Source of the DNA: JAKAIY01 sp963809385
GTDB lineage: Bacteria; Chloroflexota; Ktedonobacteria; Ktedonobacterales; JADMIN01
Length of the DNA: 64,000 bases
NCBI GenBank assembly: GCA_963809385.1
Contig: CAWEJL010000013.1
Span: 103,878-167,877, forward strand
Reading direction: 5' to 3'
The first letter of the stretch is position 1. Every line of letters begins with the position of its first letter. Below are positions 17,912 to 26,464 of this stretch, in pieces. The notes under the pieces are model-generated. The model was given only the letters and a program-made list of their open reading frames with translations, was not told the origin of the DNA and ran no database searches. Both the position numbers and the translations under genes were made by a program.

Positions 17912-18520
17912 CTAGCGCGTTTGATCGCGCAAGGCGGCGCCCGCGCGATAGGCCACGCTCAGCCCCTTGCCCACGGGGATGACCGTGCTCTCGAAGTCCG
18001 GCAGCGCCTTCACCGCGGCGAGATAGCCCGCGAGCTCCTGCGGGGGCGAGATCGCGTTATCAGAAAAGAGCAAGACGTCAGGGGCCAGCTTGGGCATCAG
18101 CAGTTCGAGCTGCGCGGGCGCGCTGTAGCGGTCGGCGTCGAAGAAGACCGCATCGAACGGCCCAGCGAGCCGCCCAATCACCTCCGCGCCTTCTCCCTGT
18201 ACAAGCTCCACCGAGTCGCGCAGGCCGGCCTCGCGCAGATTCGCGCCGGCGAGCGTGTGTTTCGCCGCGCTGCGATCGATCGAGGTGATCCGTCCACTGG
18301 CGGGCTGAACAGCCCAGGCCAGCCAGAGTGTGCTGTAGCCATTGGAGGTCCCAATCTCCAGCACATGCCGGCGGTGGCTGCTGCGGATCCACAACGCGAG
18401 GACTTCCGCAGTGGCGCGCTCCAGGTTGAGCATACGCCTGGCGTGTTCCGGCTCACGCTGATCGTGCCGCTGGCCCTCAGATTCAAGCTTGCTGAGCAGC
18501 GTCTGTAGCTTCGTATCCAT
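17912..18520 (-). CDS. SAM-dependent O-methyltransferase (class I, family 3-like)
   Basis: 202 residues. Motif I is VLEIGTSNGYSTLWLA, followed by an acidic residue binding the SAM ribose (ITSIDRS), and FDAVFFDADR, the metal-binding Asp motif typical of catechol/caffeoyl-CoA type O-methyltransferases. Substrate is probably a catechol-like small molecule, but the neighbourhood gives no clue. Start 18520 has AAGGAGCGAGG in front; upstream ATGs lack it. Cytoplasmic and monocistronic. Confidence 0.8.
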   Translation of the reverse strand: MDTKLQTLLSKLESEGQRHDQREPEHARRMLNLERATAEVLALWIRSSHRRHVLEIGTSNGYSTLWLAWAVQPASGRITSIDRSAAKHTLAGANLREAGLRDSVELVQGEGAEVIGRLAGPFDAVFFDADRYSAPAQLELLMPKLAPDVLLFSDNAISPPQELAGYLAAVKALPDFESTVIPVGKGLSVAYRAGAALRDQTR

Positions 18521-18766
18521 TCCTCGCTCCTTCCGCCCACAGCCTTGGGCGGTTTGCCGCGCCCGCGCATTCATCCCGCCTCCATACGGCAAGATACGTT
18601 CAGTATAGCGCGCGCTGCGCTCGCCGGGAACGTTGGCGCCTTCGTCCCGCTGGCCCGCGCTGTGCGAGGATGAGTGGGGAGGAGGCGCGGGTATCTAGGG
18701 TCCGCTGAAGCAGGTCTCACTGGCAACGTTGGCGCCGCGCGCCACCCGATGGAAGGAGCGAGCCCA

Positions 18767-20086
18767 ATGGCCTCCCAGCCAGAGGAAATCGCCACAGGCG
18801 TATACCGCCTTTCAGTCCTTGGAGCGAATGCGTACTTTGTGCGGTCCGGCCCGTCGTGGGTGTTGATCGATACGGGATGGGCGAACAGCGGTCAGGCGAT
18901 CAGGAAGGCCGCGACGTCGCTCTTCGGGGCGAACGCGCCCCCGGCTGCGATACTGCTGACGCACAACCACCCGGATCACGCGGGCGCGGCGCTCGAGCTG
19001 GCGCGGATATGGCGGCTGCCAGTCTACGCAGGTCCTCGCGAGGCGCCGCAGGTGGCGGAGGATATCGCCGCGTTCCAGCAGCGCATCGCCATTCCGCTCG
19101 ACCGCTGGGTCATCTTTCCGCTGATGCGTCTCATGCCGCCACGGATGGTGGCCGCGATGCGCGCGGAGGAAGCCGCCTTCGGGGAAGTCGCGCGCACGTT
19201 CGATACCAGCGCTGGCGTCCCCGGCCTGCCGGACTGGGAGCTCATTCCCACGCCCGGCCACTCGCCCGGCCATACCGCCTTCTTCCGCGCCAGCGATGGG
19301 GTCTTGATCACCGGTGACGCCCTGTTGACGGTGAACGTCAATTCTCTGTGGGACCTCCTGCGCGGCGAACGGCGCGTCTCCGGCCCGCCGTATATCGCAT
19401 CCTGGAACTGGCGAGCGGCGAAGAAGTCCGTCGCCACCCTCGCGCGACTGGAGCCGCGCGTCCTGGCGCCCGGCCACGGCGCCCCAATGGCTGGCGCCGG
19501 GGTCGCGCGAGAGCTGCGCGCCTTCGCGGAGCGCTTCGCATCTCTCCCCGCCGCGCAAAGACCGGCGGGCCTGTCCCTGCCGGACAGGGTCTCCATGTTC
19601 GTGGAGCACGAGCTGGACACACGGCTCGAACCCCTCGGCGTGCTCCTGTATCGCCTGACGCGCGGCCAGATCGCCCGCACGTTCAATGCGCCGGGGAATG
19701 TCCTGGCGCTGACGACGCGCGGACGCCGGTCGGGCAAGCAGCGCACCGTCCTCCTCGTGGGATTCCGGGACGGCCCCAACATGATCGTCGTCGCCGCCAA
19801 CAGTGGAGAGTCGCGCCACCCCGGCTGGTACTTCAACCTGAAAGCCACTCCCCAGGCGCGCGTGGAGCTGAACGGAGCCGCCCTGGATGTGCGCGCCGAG
19901 GAGCTGCCGCCCGACGAAGCGGCCGCCTTCTGGCCGCGCATCGTCCAGAGCGCGCCCCAATACGCCCGCTACCCGAAGCGGACCACGCGCGCCATTCCCC
20001 TCATGCGCCTCATCCCGGCGGCGCGGGCCGGGGAGCGACCGACGCCGACCGGCGCCGCGCCTCAGGCCGAGAAGGCTGGCGTGTAA
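18767..20086 (+). CDS. fusion of metallo-beta-lactamase-fold hydrolase and deazaflavin (F420)-dependent reductase-like domain
   Basis: 439 residues. The N-terminal ~250 residues are a metallo-beta-lactamase fold: His66-x-His68-x-Asp70-His71 (THNHPDH), further ligands in PGHSPGH and LITGDALL and a final His in APGHGAP. The C-terminal ~150 residues resemble Ddn-type F420H2-dependent nitro/quinone reductases: LTTRGRRSGKQRTVLLVGF, then GESRHPGWYFNLKATPQARV and WPRIVQSAPQYARYPKRT. AAGGAGCG precedes the ATG. A hydrolase joined to a deazaflavin or flavin reductase in one chain suggests two steps on the same substrate. I know no characterised example; the F420 assignment rests on motif resemblance. 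Confidence 0.75.
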   Translation: MASQPEEIATGVYRLSVLGANAYFVRSGPSWVLIDTGWANSGQAIRKAATSLFGANAPPAAILLTHNHPDHAGAALELARIWRLPVYAGPREAPQVAEDIAAFQQRIAIPLDRWVIFPLMRLMPPRMVAAMRAEEAAFGEVARTFDTSAGVPGLPDWELIPTPGHSPGHTAFFRASDGVLITGDALLTVNVNSLWDLLRGERRVSGPPYIASWNWRAAKKSVATLARLEPRVLAPGHGAPMAGAGVARELRAFAERFASLPAAQRPAGLSLPDRVSMFVEHELDTRLEPLGVLLYRLTRGQIARTFNAPGNVLALTTRGRRSGKQRTVLLVGFRDGPNMIVVAANSGESRHPGWYFNLKATPQARVELNGAALDVRAEELPPDEAAAFWPRIVQSAPQYARYPKRTTRAIPLMRLIPAARAGERPTPTGAAPQAEKAGV

Positions 20087-20134
20087 GGGTGGCGGAAACA
20101 GTTCGCCGCGGCTCCATCGCGACGGCGCCCTGAT

Positions 20135-20974
20135 TTACAGGCCCGCCAGCTCCCGCGCCCAGCGCTCGACGGCGCGCCACTCGCTGGTCGCGGGATTGAT
20201 CGGCTCGAAGTGGCCCGCGTCCGGCAGGGTCTCAAAGGTGGCGCGATCGCCCAGCGAGCGGGCGCGCTCGGTATAGCGCTCGCTCAGCTCGATGGGCACG
20301 TTGGTGTCTTCGTCGCCATGCAGCAGAACCTGGCGGACGCCCAGCGGCAGCGCCTCGTAAGGTGAGGCCATGTCGTAACGGTCGGGGAACTCGTCCGGGT
20401 CGCCGCCGAGCAGCAGCCCGGTGGCGTTGTCACTCAGCCGTAGCTCCCAGGCGCGGCGCAGGTCCACGACGCCCGCGATGGCGATGGCGCCCGCCAGCGG
20501 CAGCGGGTCGGGCCGCCAGAGCGGCGAATGCTCCGGCAAGCGGGGCGCGCGGCGAGCCACAGCGCCAGATGGCCCCCGGCGGAGTGGCCAAGGGTGATGA
20601 CGCGGTCGAGGTCGAGCGGGTAGGGCTGGGCGAGCGTGAGGGCGAAGTCGGTCGGCGGCGGCGACATCCTCGAATGTGCCGGGCCAGCCGCCGCCGGGAT
20701 CGCCAAGGCGACGGTACTCGATGTTCCAGGTGGCCAGCCCCGCGCGGGCCAGCGCGCCGCAAGCCGAGCCGAAGTAGCCGAGGTCGTAGCGCGCGCGCCA
20801 GTAGCCGCCGTGGATGACGATCACCAATGGATACGGGCCTGGCCCGGCGGTCTCCTCCTCAGGCAGCCGCAGGTGGCCGAACTGTTGCGGCTCGCGGCCA
20901 TAGGAGAGGACACCGTCGGGCGGCGGCGCGTCGCGTTCGAGACGTTCGAGGAGGGCTGCTGCATGATCCGTCAT
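20135..20974 (-). CDS. alpha/beta hydrolase (BD-FAE/esterase type) with two compensating frameshifts
   Basis: About 279 residues. Oxyanion HGGYW is near residue 57 in the main frame, and C-terminal VRQVLLHGDEDTNVPIELS plus DAGHFEP supply the catalytic Asp and His. The central block, including the nucleophile motif GHSAGGH, is only readable in a different frame (about 20543-20655): VAAAD continues as FALTLAQPYPLDLDRVITLG. One indel near 20655 and an opposite one near 20543 restore the frame, so the open frame as written would lack the nucleophile. Resembles kynurenine-formamidase-like esterases. AGGAGTG precedes the ATG. Confidence 0.7.
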   Translation of the reverse strand: MTDHAAALLERLERDAPPPDGVLSYGREPQQFGHLRLPEEETAGPGPYPLVIVIHGGYWRARYDLGYFGSACGALARAGLATWNIEYRRLGDPGGGWPGTFEDVAAADRLRPHARPALPARPRPRHHPWPLRRGPSGAVARRAPRLPEHSPLWRPDPLPLAGAIAIAGVVDLRRAWELRLSDNATGLLLGGDPDEFPDRYDMASPYEALPLGVRQVLLHGDEDTNVPIELSERYTERARSLGDRATFETLPDAGHFEPINPATSEWRAVERWARELAGL

Positions 20975-21046
20975 TTTCCACACTCCTGAGCGGGTGGCGC
21001 CCCTTGCGCCCCATCACGCCACTAGCATACGCCGCGCGCGAGCCAC

Positions 21047-21076
21047 TTGCCCAAACATGCCGGGCGCCGCTATACT
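21047..21076 (+). promoter_or_regulatory. sigma70-type promoter of the ABC/PadR operon
   Basis: TTGCCC (21047-21052), 18-base spacer, TATACT (21071-21076), followed about ten bases later by the palindromic operator. Expected transcription start is near 21083. Confidence 0.6.
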
Positions 21077-21085
21077 TAGCGCATG

Positions 21086-21106
21086 AATACTCAATGATTG
21101 AGTATT
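21086..21106. promoter_or_regulatory. perfect palindromic operator, probable PadR site
   Basis: Two perfect 10-base arms, AATACTCAAT and ATTGAGTATT, around a single G. It lies just downstream of the predicted transcription start and 29 bases before the first gene of an operon that ends with a PadR repressor gene, the classic layout for autoregulation. Confidence 0.7.
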
Positions 21107-21134
21107 GGTCACGGACCAGCGGAGGAGCGGCGCG

Positions 21135-22128
21135 ATGGAGCGATGGGGACAGCGCGGACTGGCGCGGCTGGCGGCGTTGGGGCTGCTGGCGGCGGCGCTG
21201 ACACTGGCGGCTTGCGGAGGGACGGGGGCGGCCAGTGCGAAGGGGACGGTCAGCGTGGCCTACGCGGGCTCGCTGGTCAACCTGATGGAGCATCACCTCG
21301 GCCCGGCGTTCAGCTCAGGCGACGGGTTATGGCTACGAAGGGCGCGGCGCGGGCTCGGTGGCGCTGGCCAACCAGATCAAGAGCAAGCTGATCGCGCCGG
21401 ACGTCTTCATCAGCGCCTCGAATGCGGCCTACAAGCCGTTGGAGGGCGCGGCCAACGGGAACATCGTCAGCTGGTACATCACCTTCGCCGGCGATAGCAT
21501 GGTGATTGGCTACAATCCCAGGAGCCAGTACGCGACGCAATTCGCGGCGGCGGCCAGGGGGACGGAGCCGTGGTATCAGGTTCTGGAGACGCCAGGGCTG
21601 CGGCTGGGCCGCACCGATCCCAAGCTCGACCCCAAGGGCGTCAACACGCTCTACACCCTGCAACTGGCGGAGACGTATTACCAGCAGCCGGGGCTGGCGG
21701 CGAAGATTCTCGGCTCGAACGAGAACCCGGCCCAAATCTTCCCCGAAGAGGAGCTGGTGACGCGGCTGACGGCGGGGCAACTCGACGCGGGATTCTTCTA
21801 CCTGAATGAGGTAAAGGACGCCAGCATCCCATATATCACGCTGCCGAAACAGGTTGACCTGAGCGATCCGTCGCTGGCCAGCGCCTACGCGGCGGCGACC
21901 TACACCACCGCGTCGGGGACGGTCCAGCATGGCGCGCCAATCCTCTTCAGCGTGACGATTCCGGCGACGGTGAAAAATCAGGCGGGCGCGGTGGCGTTCG
22001 TGCAATACTTGCTGGGAGAGAAGGGGCAGGCGCTGCTGGCGTCCAGCGGCTTCCTCGCGGCGCCGTTCACCTTCACCGGCGACGCGGCGAAGGTCCCCGC
22101 CGGGCTGGCGCAGTACGCGAAGGGATGA
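21135..22128 (+). CDS. tungstate/molybdate-type ABC solute-binding lipoprotein (WtpA/ModA-like), frameshifted
   Basis: About 330 residues when repaired. The lipoprotein signal has lipobox TLAA-Cys27. The core shows YAGSLVNLMEHHLGPAF, then, in a different frame from about 21319, GYGYEGRGAGSVALANQIKS; one extra G explains the break. LRLGRTDPKLDPKG and the acidic/serine pocket pattern are typical of oxyanion-binding WtpA. GGAGGAG sits 8 bases before ATG 21135. First gene of a four-gene operon; binds WO4 or MoO4 outside the membrane and delivers it to the permease. Sulfate cannot be excluded. Confidence 0.75.
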
Positions 22129-22137
22129 GGTGAGCGC

Positions 22138-22989
22138 ATGGCGCAGGCGCCAGAGGCGGTGAGACGCGGCCCATTGGGCGGGCGGCGCGCGGGCTTCGAG
22201 CCGGGCGCGGCGGCGCTGTGGCTGCTGGCCGCGCTGGCGCTGGGCTACCTTGTGGCGCCGGTCGTGGCGCTGCTGCTGGCGGAGCCGTGGCCCAGCGTCG
22301 CGGCGGCGCTGAGCGATCCGGTGGCGCAGGACGCGGCGCGGACCTCGGCGGTCAGCGCGACCATCTCGACGCTGGCGGTGGCGGCGTTCGGCATCCCGCT
22401 GGCCTACGCGCTGGCGCGCTGGCGCGTCCCGGCGCGGGCGGTGGTGACGGGGCTGATCTACGCGCCGCTGGTCTTCCCGGCAGTCGTCAGCGGCATCCTG
22501 CAATTGCTGGTCTACGGGCCATACACGCCCATCGGGGCCTTCTTCGCCGCGCGCGGGATTGAGTTGACGGATTCGCTGCCCGGTGTCGTCCTGGCGCAGA
22601 CGTTCGTCGCGGCGCCGTTCGCCATCGTCGCCGCGCGGTCGGCCTTCGAGGCGGTCAACCCGGCGACGGAGGCCGTCGCGCGGACGCTGGGCGCGTCGGG
22701 CTGGCGCGTCTTCTGGACGGTCAGCCTGCCGCAGGCGTGGAGCGGCGTGCTGGCGGGGCTGGCGCTGACGTGGCTGCGGGCCTTTGGCGAGTTCGGCGCG
22801 ACCACCGTGCTGGCCTACCACCCCTACACGCTGCCAGTCTACGTCTACGTGCAACTGACCGGGCTGGGCGTTCCCGCCGCGCTGCCGCTGGCGCTGGTGG
22901 CGCTGGCGGCCAGCGGCGTGGTGATCGCCGTAGCGCTGGCCCTCACCGGACGCCGCGCGGAGCCGGAACTGCCAGGAGGCCAGCCATGA
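22138..22989 (+). CDS. ABC transporter permease, molybdate/tungstate type
   Basis: 283 residues with six hydrophobic helices. The coupling loop EAVNPATEAVARTLGASGWR-type EAA motif is followed by TVSLPQAWSGVLAGL, as in ModB/CysW/WtpB. It forms the membrane channel for the oxyanion captured by the upstream lipoprotein. It starts 9 bases after the binding-protein stop, and its TGA overlaps the ATPase ATG (ATGA), so the genes are translationally coupled. Confidence 0.85.
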   Translation: MAQAPEAVRRGPLGGRRAGFEPGAAALWLLAALALGYLVAPVVALLLAEPWPSVAAALSDPVAQDAARTSAVSATISTLAVAAFGIPLAYALARWRVPARAVVTGLIYAPLVFPAVVSGILQLLVYGPYTPIGAFFAARGIELTDSLPGVVLAQTFVAAPFAIVAARSAFEAVNPATEAVARTLGASGWRVFWTVSLPQAWSGVLAGLALTWLRAFGEFGATTVLAYHPYTLPVYVYVQLTGLGVPAALPLALVALAASGVVIAVALALTGRRAEPELPGGQP

Positions 22990-24171
22990 CCGCTCCGCAT
23001 CTCCCCCTCGCCTCCGCAGAGGAGAGGGGGCCGGGGGGTGAGGCCGCCCTCCACGCAACCATCCACCTCCAGCGCGGGCGCTTCACGCTGGACGCGGCGC
23101 TCGGCGCGCCAGCGGGCGTGACTGCCCTGCTGGGGCCATCGGGCGCGGGCAAGAGCCTGACGCTCCAGGCTATCGCCGGGCTGGCGGCCATCGAGTCCGG
23201 GCGTGTGACGCTCAACGGGCGGACGCTGACCGACACGCAGACGGGCGTCGCGCTGCCGCCACGGCTGCGGCGGGTGGGCTATGTGCCGCAGAGCTACGCG
23301 CTCTTCCCGCATCTCAGCGTCGCGGGCAACATCGCCTACGGCCTGCCGCGCGCGCTGGACCGGGCGGCGCGCGCCAAGCGGCTGGACGATCTGCTGGCGC
23401 TGGGGCGGCTGGCGGGCTACGAGGAGCGCAGGCCGCGCGACCTCTCCGGCGGCGAGGCGCAGCGCGTGGCCGTCCTGCGGGCGCTGGCGGCGGAGCCGGA
23501 GGCGCTGCTGCTCGATGAGCCGTTCAGCGCGCTGGACGCGCCGACGCGCGCGGCGGTGCGCGACGACCTGGGCGCGCTGATCGCCGCCAGCGGGCTGCCC
23601 GCGCTGCTGGTGACGCACGATCTGGCGGAGGCGCGGGCGCTGGCGGGACGGCTGGCGCTGCTGGTAGACGGGCGGGTGATCGTCGAGGGGCCTATCGAGG
23701 AGGCGCTGGCGTCGCCGCCGACGCTGCGCGCGGCGCGGCTGCTCGGATGGAGCGCGGCGCTGCCTGTCGCGGCGCATGAGATGGCGGACGGCGCGGCGCT
23801 GGTGACGCTGACCTGCGGGCAGCGGCTGGCGCTGGACGCGAGCGCGGTCGCGCCGGGCGTCACGCGCGGGGCGAGCGCCGCGCTGGCGCTGCGGCCTGAG
23901 CGGCTGCTGATCGCGCGGGCGGAAGAAGATGATGATGGTGAGGATGCGGAGACGCCACACGACGCGCTGCGCGGGGTGATCGGCGCGGCGTCCGATGACG
24001 GCGGCGCGCTGGCGGCGCGGGTGGCGCTGGATGGCGCTGGCGCCGAGTCGCTGGCGCTGGCGTCTAACGCCGCGCGAGTGGGCGTCGCTGGCGCTGGCGC
24101 CCGGCCTCCGCGTGACGCTGCGACCGCTGCCGGGCGCGCTGCGGCTGGTGGCGCGGGAGGAGGCGCTATGA
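22986..24171 (+). CDS. ABC transporter ATPase, molybdate/tungstate type, frameshifted near the 3' end
   Basis: Walker A LLGPSGAGKSLTLQ, Q-loop YVPQSYALF, signature LSGGEAQRVA, Walker B ALLLDEPFSALD and the switch His in LVTHDL are all intact. A family B repeat encodes residues ~5-20 (LPLASAEERGPGG) directly after the start. The C-terminal regulatory (TOBE-like) domain is cut by an indel near 24065: the other frame gives EWASLALAPGLRVTLRPL and a TGA at 24169-24171 that overlaps the PadR ATG. As written the frame instead runs into PadR, giving an artificial fusion. About 394 residues when repaired. Confidence 0.8.
23001..23044. repeat. palindromic repeat family B, inside the ATPase start
   Basis: CTCCCCCTCGCCTCCGCAGA then GGAGAGGGGGCCGGGGGGTG. 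It is inserted four codons after the ATPase start codon, in frame, between the overlap with the permease stop and the conserved ABC core. Confidence 0.8.
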
Positions 24172-24833
24172 CGGCTCCCGACCGGCTGGCGGATGAGGCA
24201 GCGGATGAGCGACCATCCGCCGGAGAGCATGAGGTGGCGGAGTACGCGCTGCTGGGCCTGCTGCGCGAGGGGCCGCGTCACGGCTACCGGCTGGCGGCGG
24301 AGTTCGGCGCGCAGGGGCGCTTGGGCGTGGCGCTGCGGCTGAAGATGAGCCAGATGTACGCCTACCTGCGCAAGCTGGAGCGGCAGGGGCTGCTAATAGC
24401 GCATGATGAGCCGGGCGAGGCGGCGCGGCGCACGCGGCGGGTCTTCGCGCTGACGCCAGCTGGCGAGCGCGCATTCGACGCCTGGCTGGCGGAGCCGGTG
24501 GAGGCGACGCGCGAGGTGCGTCTGGCCTTCCTGCTCAAGCTGGCCTTCACCCTGGATGATCCCCCGACCGCGCTGGCCCTGCTCGACCGCCAGCGCGCGG
24601 CCACGGCGGCCTGGCTGGAGCGGCTGCGGGCGCGGGAGACGCGGGCGGGGGATGGTCGCGGCCCTGAAGGGCCGGCGCACGGCGCGGGCGAGGGGGATCG
24701 CGGCCTTGAAAGGCCGGCGCACGCGGCGCTGGGGCGGCTGGCGCTGCGGCATCGCATCCTGCTGACGGAGGCGGCGCTAGCCTGGCTGGATGAGACGCGG
24801 GCCGAGGTGGCGGCGCGGGCCGGGCGCGCGTGA
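24168..24833 (+). CDS. PadR-family transcriptional regulator
   Basis: 221 residues. The PadR winged helix is at residues ~20-95: EYALLGLLREGPRHGYRLA, then MSQMYAYLRKLERQGLL and the wing RRVFALTPAGERAFDAWL. It is followed by the C-terminal coiled-coil dimer domain (TREVRLAFLLKLAFTLDD). About 27 residues (RGPEGPAHGAG, RGLERPAHA) in that domain are encoded by a family A repeat inserted in frame. GGAGGAGG lies just before the ATG. Last gene of the ABC operon; it likely binds the palindrome at 21086-21106 and represses its own operon, possibly sensing metal oxyanion supply. Confidence 0.85.
   Translation: MTAPDRLADEAADERPSAGEHEVAEYALLGLLREGPRHGYRLAAEFGAQGRLGVALRLKMSQMYAYLRKLERQGLLIAHDEPGEAARRTRRVFALTPAGERAFDAWLAEPVEATREVRLAFLLKLAFTLDDPPTALALLDRQRAATAAWLERLRARETRAGDGRGPEGPAHGAGEGDRGLERPAHAALGRLALRHRILLTEAALAWLDETRAEVAARAGRA
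24654..24725. repeat. palindromic repeat family A, inside padR-type gene
   Basis: GTCGCGGCCCTGAAGGGCCG then GCGCACGGCGCG, and a second unit GCGGCCTTGAAAGGCCGGCG. Both units are translated in frame within the PadR dimerisation domain. Confidence 0.8.
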
Positions 24834-24974
24834 GGCTGTGAGAAACGGGCGGCGGGCGGCGTACTCTGAGGCAAGGGAAGCCTGAGGCGCCAGGGTGGGA
24901 AGATGCCTCCTGAGAGCGCGCGGAGGCCGCATGACGGCTCCGGGCAGGATGGCGCGTGGGGTAGGAGATCCACT
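24834..24974. other. short intergenic gap
   Basis: Contains no repeat or clear promoter. The downstream frame is open from an ATG at 24903, but the GTG at 24975 is the better start. Confidence 0.4.
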
Positions 24975-26436
24975 GTGACGTATCGTGCGCTGCTGATCTT
25001 TGTCGGGGTGAGCGCGCTGGCGCTGGCCGGGCTGGCGCTGGTGTACGCCGTCCGCGCGGTCGTGCGCCGCGCGCGGGCGGGGCGTCGCCGCGTCTGGCGC
25101 GGGCTGTGGTTTCGCGGCGCCCTGATCGCCGGGCTGCTGGCCGTGGGCGTGGCGAGCCTGGAGAATCTGCCGCCGCCTCAAATGGTGAGCCACCCCGCGC
25201 CAGCGGCGGCGGACGCGACCATCGCATTTCTCAAAACCGGACGTGAGGGGACCGCGCAAACGGTCGTCGGCGTCAGCGCGCGAGATGGCGCGACGCGCTG
25301 GACGCGAGAGTTCGATGGGATGGTCGGATCGTTGCTGCGACCAACGCCGGATATCATCATCGCGCTGACGTCATACCAGCGCGTCACCGCGCTCCGCGCG
25401 ACGGATGGGGCGATTCTCTGGAGCCATACCAGTTCGCCATATCCGAATTCCCAATTGGTCGCGGGTGATAGCGCGCGGGTCGTGATGCTGGAACTCCCGG
25501 CGAGTGGGACGCAGACGTCATACGCGATCGCGCTCGATCTGGCGACGGGCGCGCAGGCCTGGCGCGTTCCACTGCCGTCCACGATCTGGCTGCCCCAGGC
25601 GCTGGCGGTGGGAGATGGCCTGGTGTTCGTGGCAGGCGTCGGGACGAGCGCGGGAAACACGCCCACACCCTGGGCGGTTGTGGCGCTGGGGGCGGCGAAT
25701 GGCGCGCTGCGCTGGGCGCGGGTGGGCGCTGTCGGCGCTGGGGCGTTCTCCCAGATTCGAGCGATATTCGCGCTGCGCGGCTACGCGATTCTCGTTCCCG
25801 AAGTCGGATTCGTGGCTGCCCTGCGCGAACGCGACGGCCTTACCGCCTGGGTGGCGACGCCAAACGTGGAGGAGCCGGACAACCCACCCCAGATCAACGC
25901 CGCCACCACCGATAGCGATACGCTCTACATCGTCTCGCAAACCTCGCGCTGGGCGACCGGGGCCAATGGCCGCCCGATCCCACCGCCCGTGTCCATGACC
26001 GCCCTGGCCGTCGGCGGGACGATACGCTGGCGTGTGACCCTCCCATCCGGCGGCGGGTCCACGCTCGCGATCAGCGATGGCGTGCTGCTCAGTGGGGTGA
26101 GCGTACCCTCCTTCCGCGCCTACAGCGGCTACAGCCCGAACGGCAGCCTGCTCACCGCCTACGACGCCACCAACGGGCGGCCCCTCTGGCGCGACAACAC
26201 GCCGCCCACGGGAATGTCATGGGACATGACGCCAGAGATCAGCCCGTGGGGAGGGAGCGGCGTCGCCTATCTGCTAGGCGCTCCAGGCCGACCCCTACGT
26301 CCAGGACCGCTTTCAATGCGTACTTTTCTGCCCTGGCGTCACCTGGCTCTACGCCGTCAACATCCACACCGGCGCGCCCTGGTGGCGCGTTCGCGCAGGC
26401 TATGGCGACATCACGCGCCCCTTCTTCGTGTTCTAG
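24975..26436 (+). CDS. membrane-anchored PQQ-like beta-propeller protein, paralogue 1, frameshifted at 3' end
   Basis: Starts at GTG (AGGAG in front), matching the start of its paralogue. Two hydrophobic helices (residues ~4-24 and ~45-60) precede a propeller of PQQ-enzyme-like blades: VVGVSARDGATRWTREF, VTALRATDGAILWSH, LDLATGAQAWRVPLP, VALGAANGALRWARV. These repeats bind cofactor in dehydrogenases, or act as scaffolds as in BamB. No dehydrogenase residues or haem motif are seen. Near 26281 one extra base shifts the frame; the other frame gives a cysteine-containing end (CVLFCPGVTWLYAVNIHTGA) like that of the second copy, stopping at 26436. Confidence 0.75.
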
Positions 26437-26464
26437 GGCGCCCACGCGGAACAGGAGGTCCACC

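Noticed and set aside
21310..23058. Long minus-strand open frame opposite the ABC operon
   Set aside because: Arg/Gln-rich product with no domain; it arises from GC-rich codon bias antisense to well-supported genes.
22737..24833. A single ABC ATPase-PadR fusion protein
   Set aside because: The fusion depends on an indel near 24065. In the other frame the TOBE-like domain finishes normally and stops in an ATGA overlap with a well-placed PadR start.
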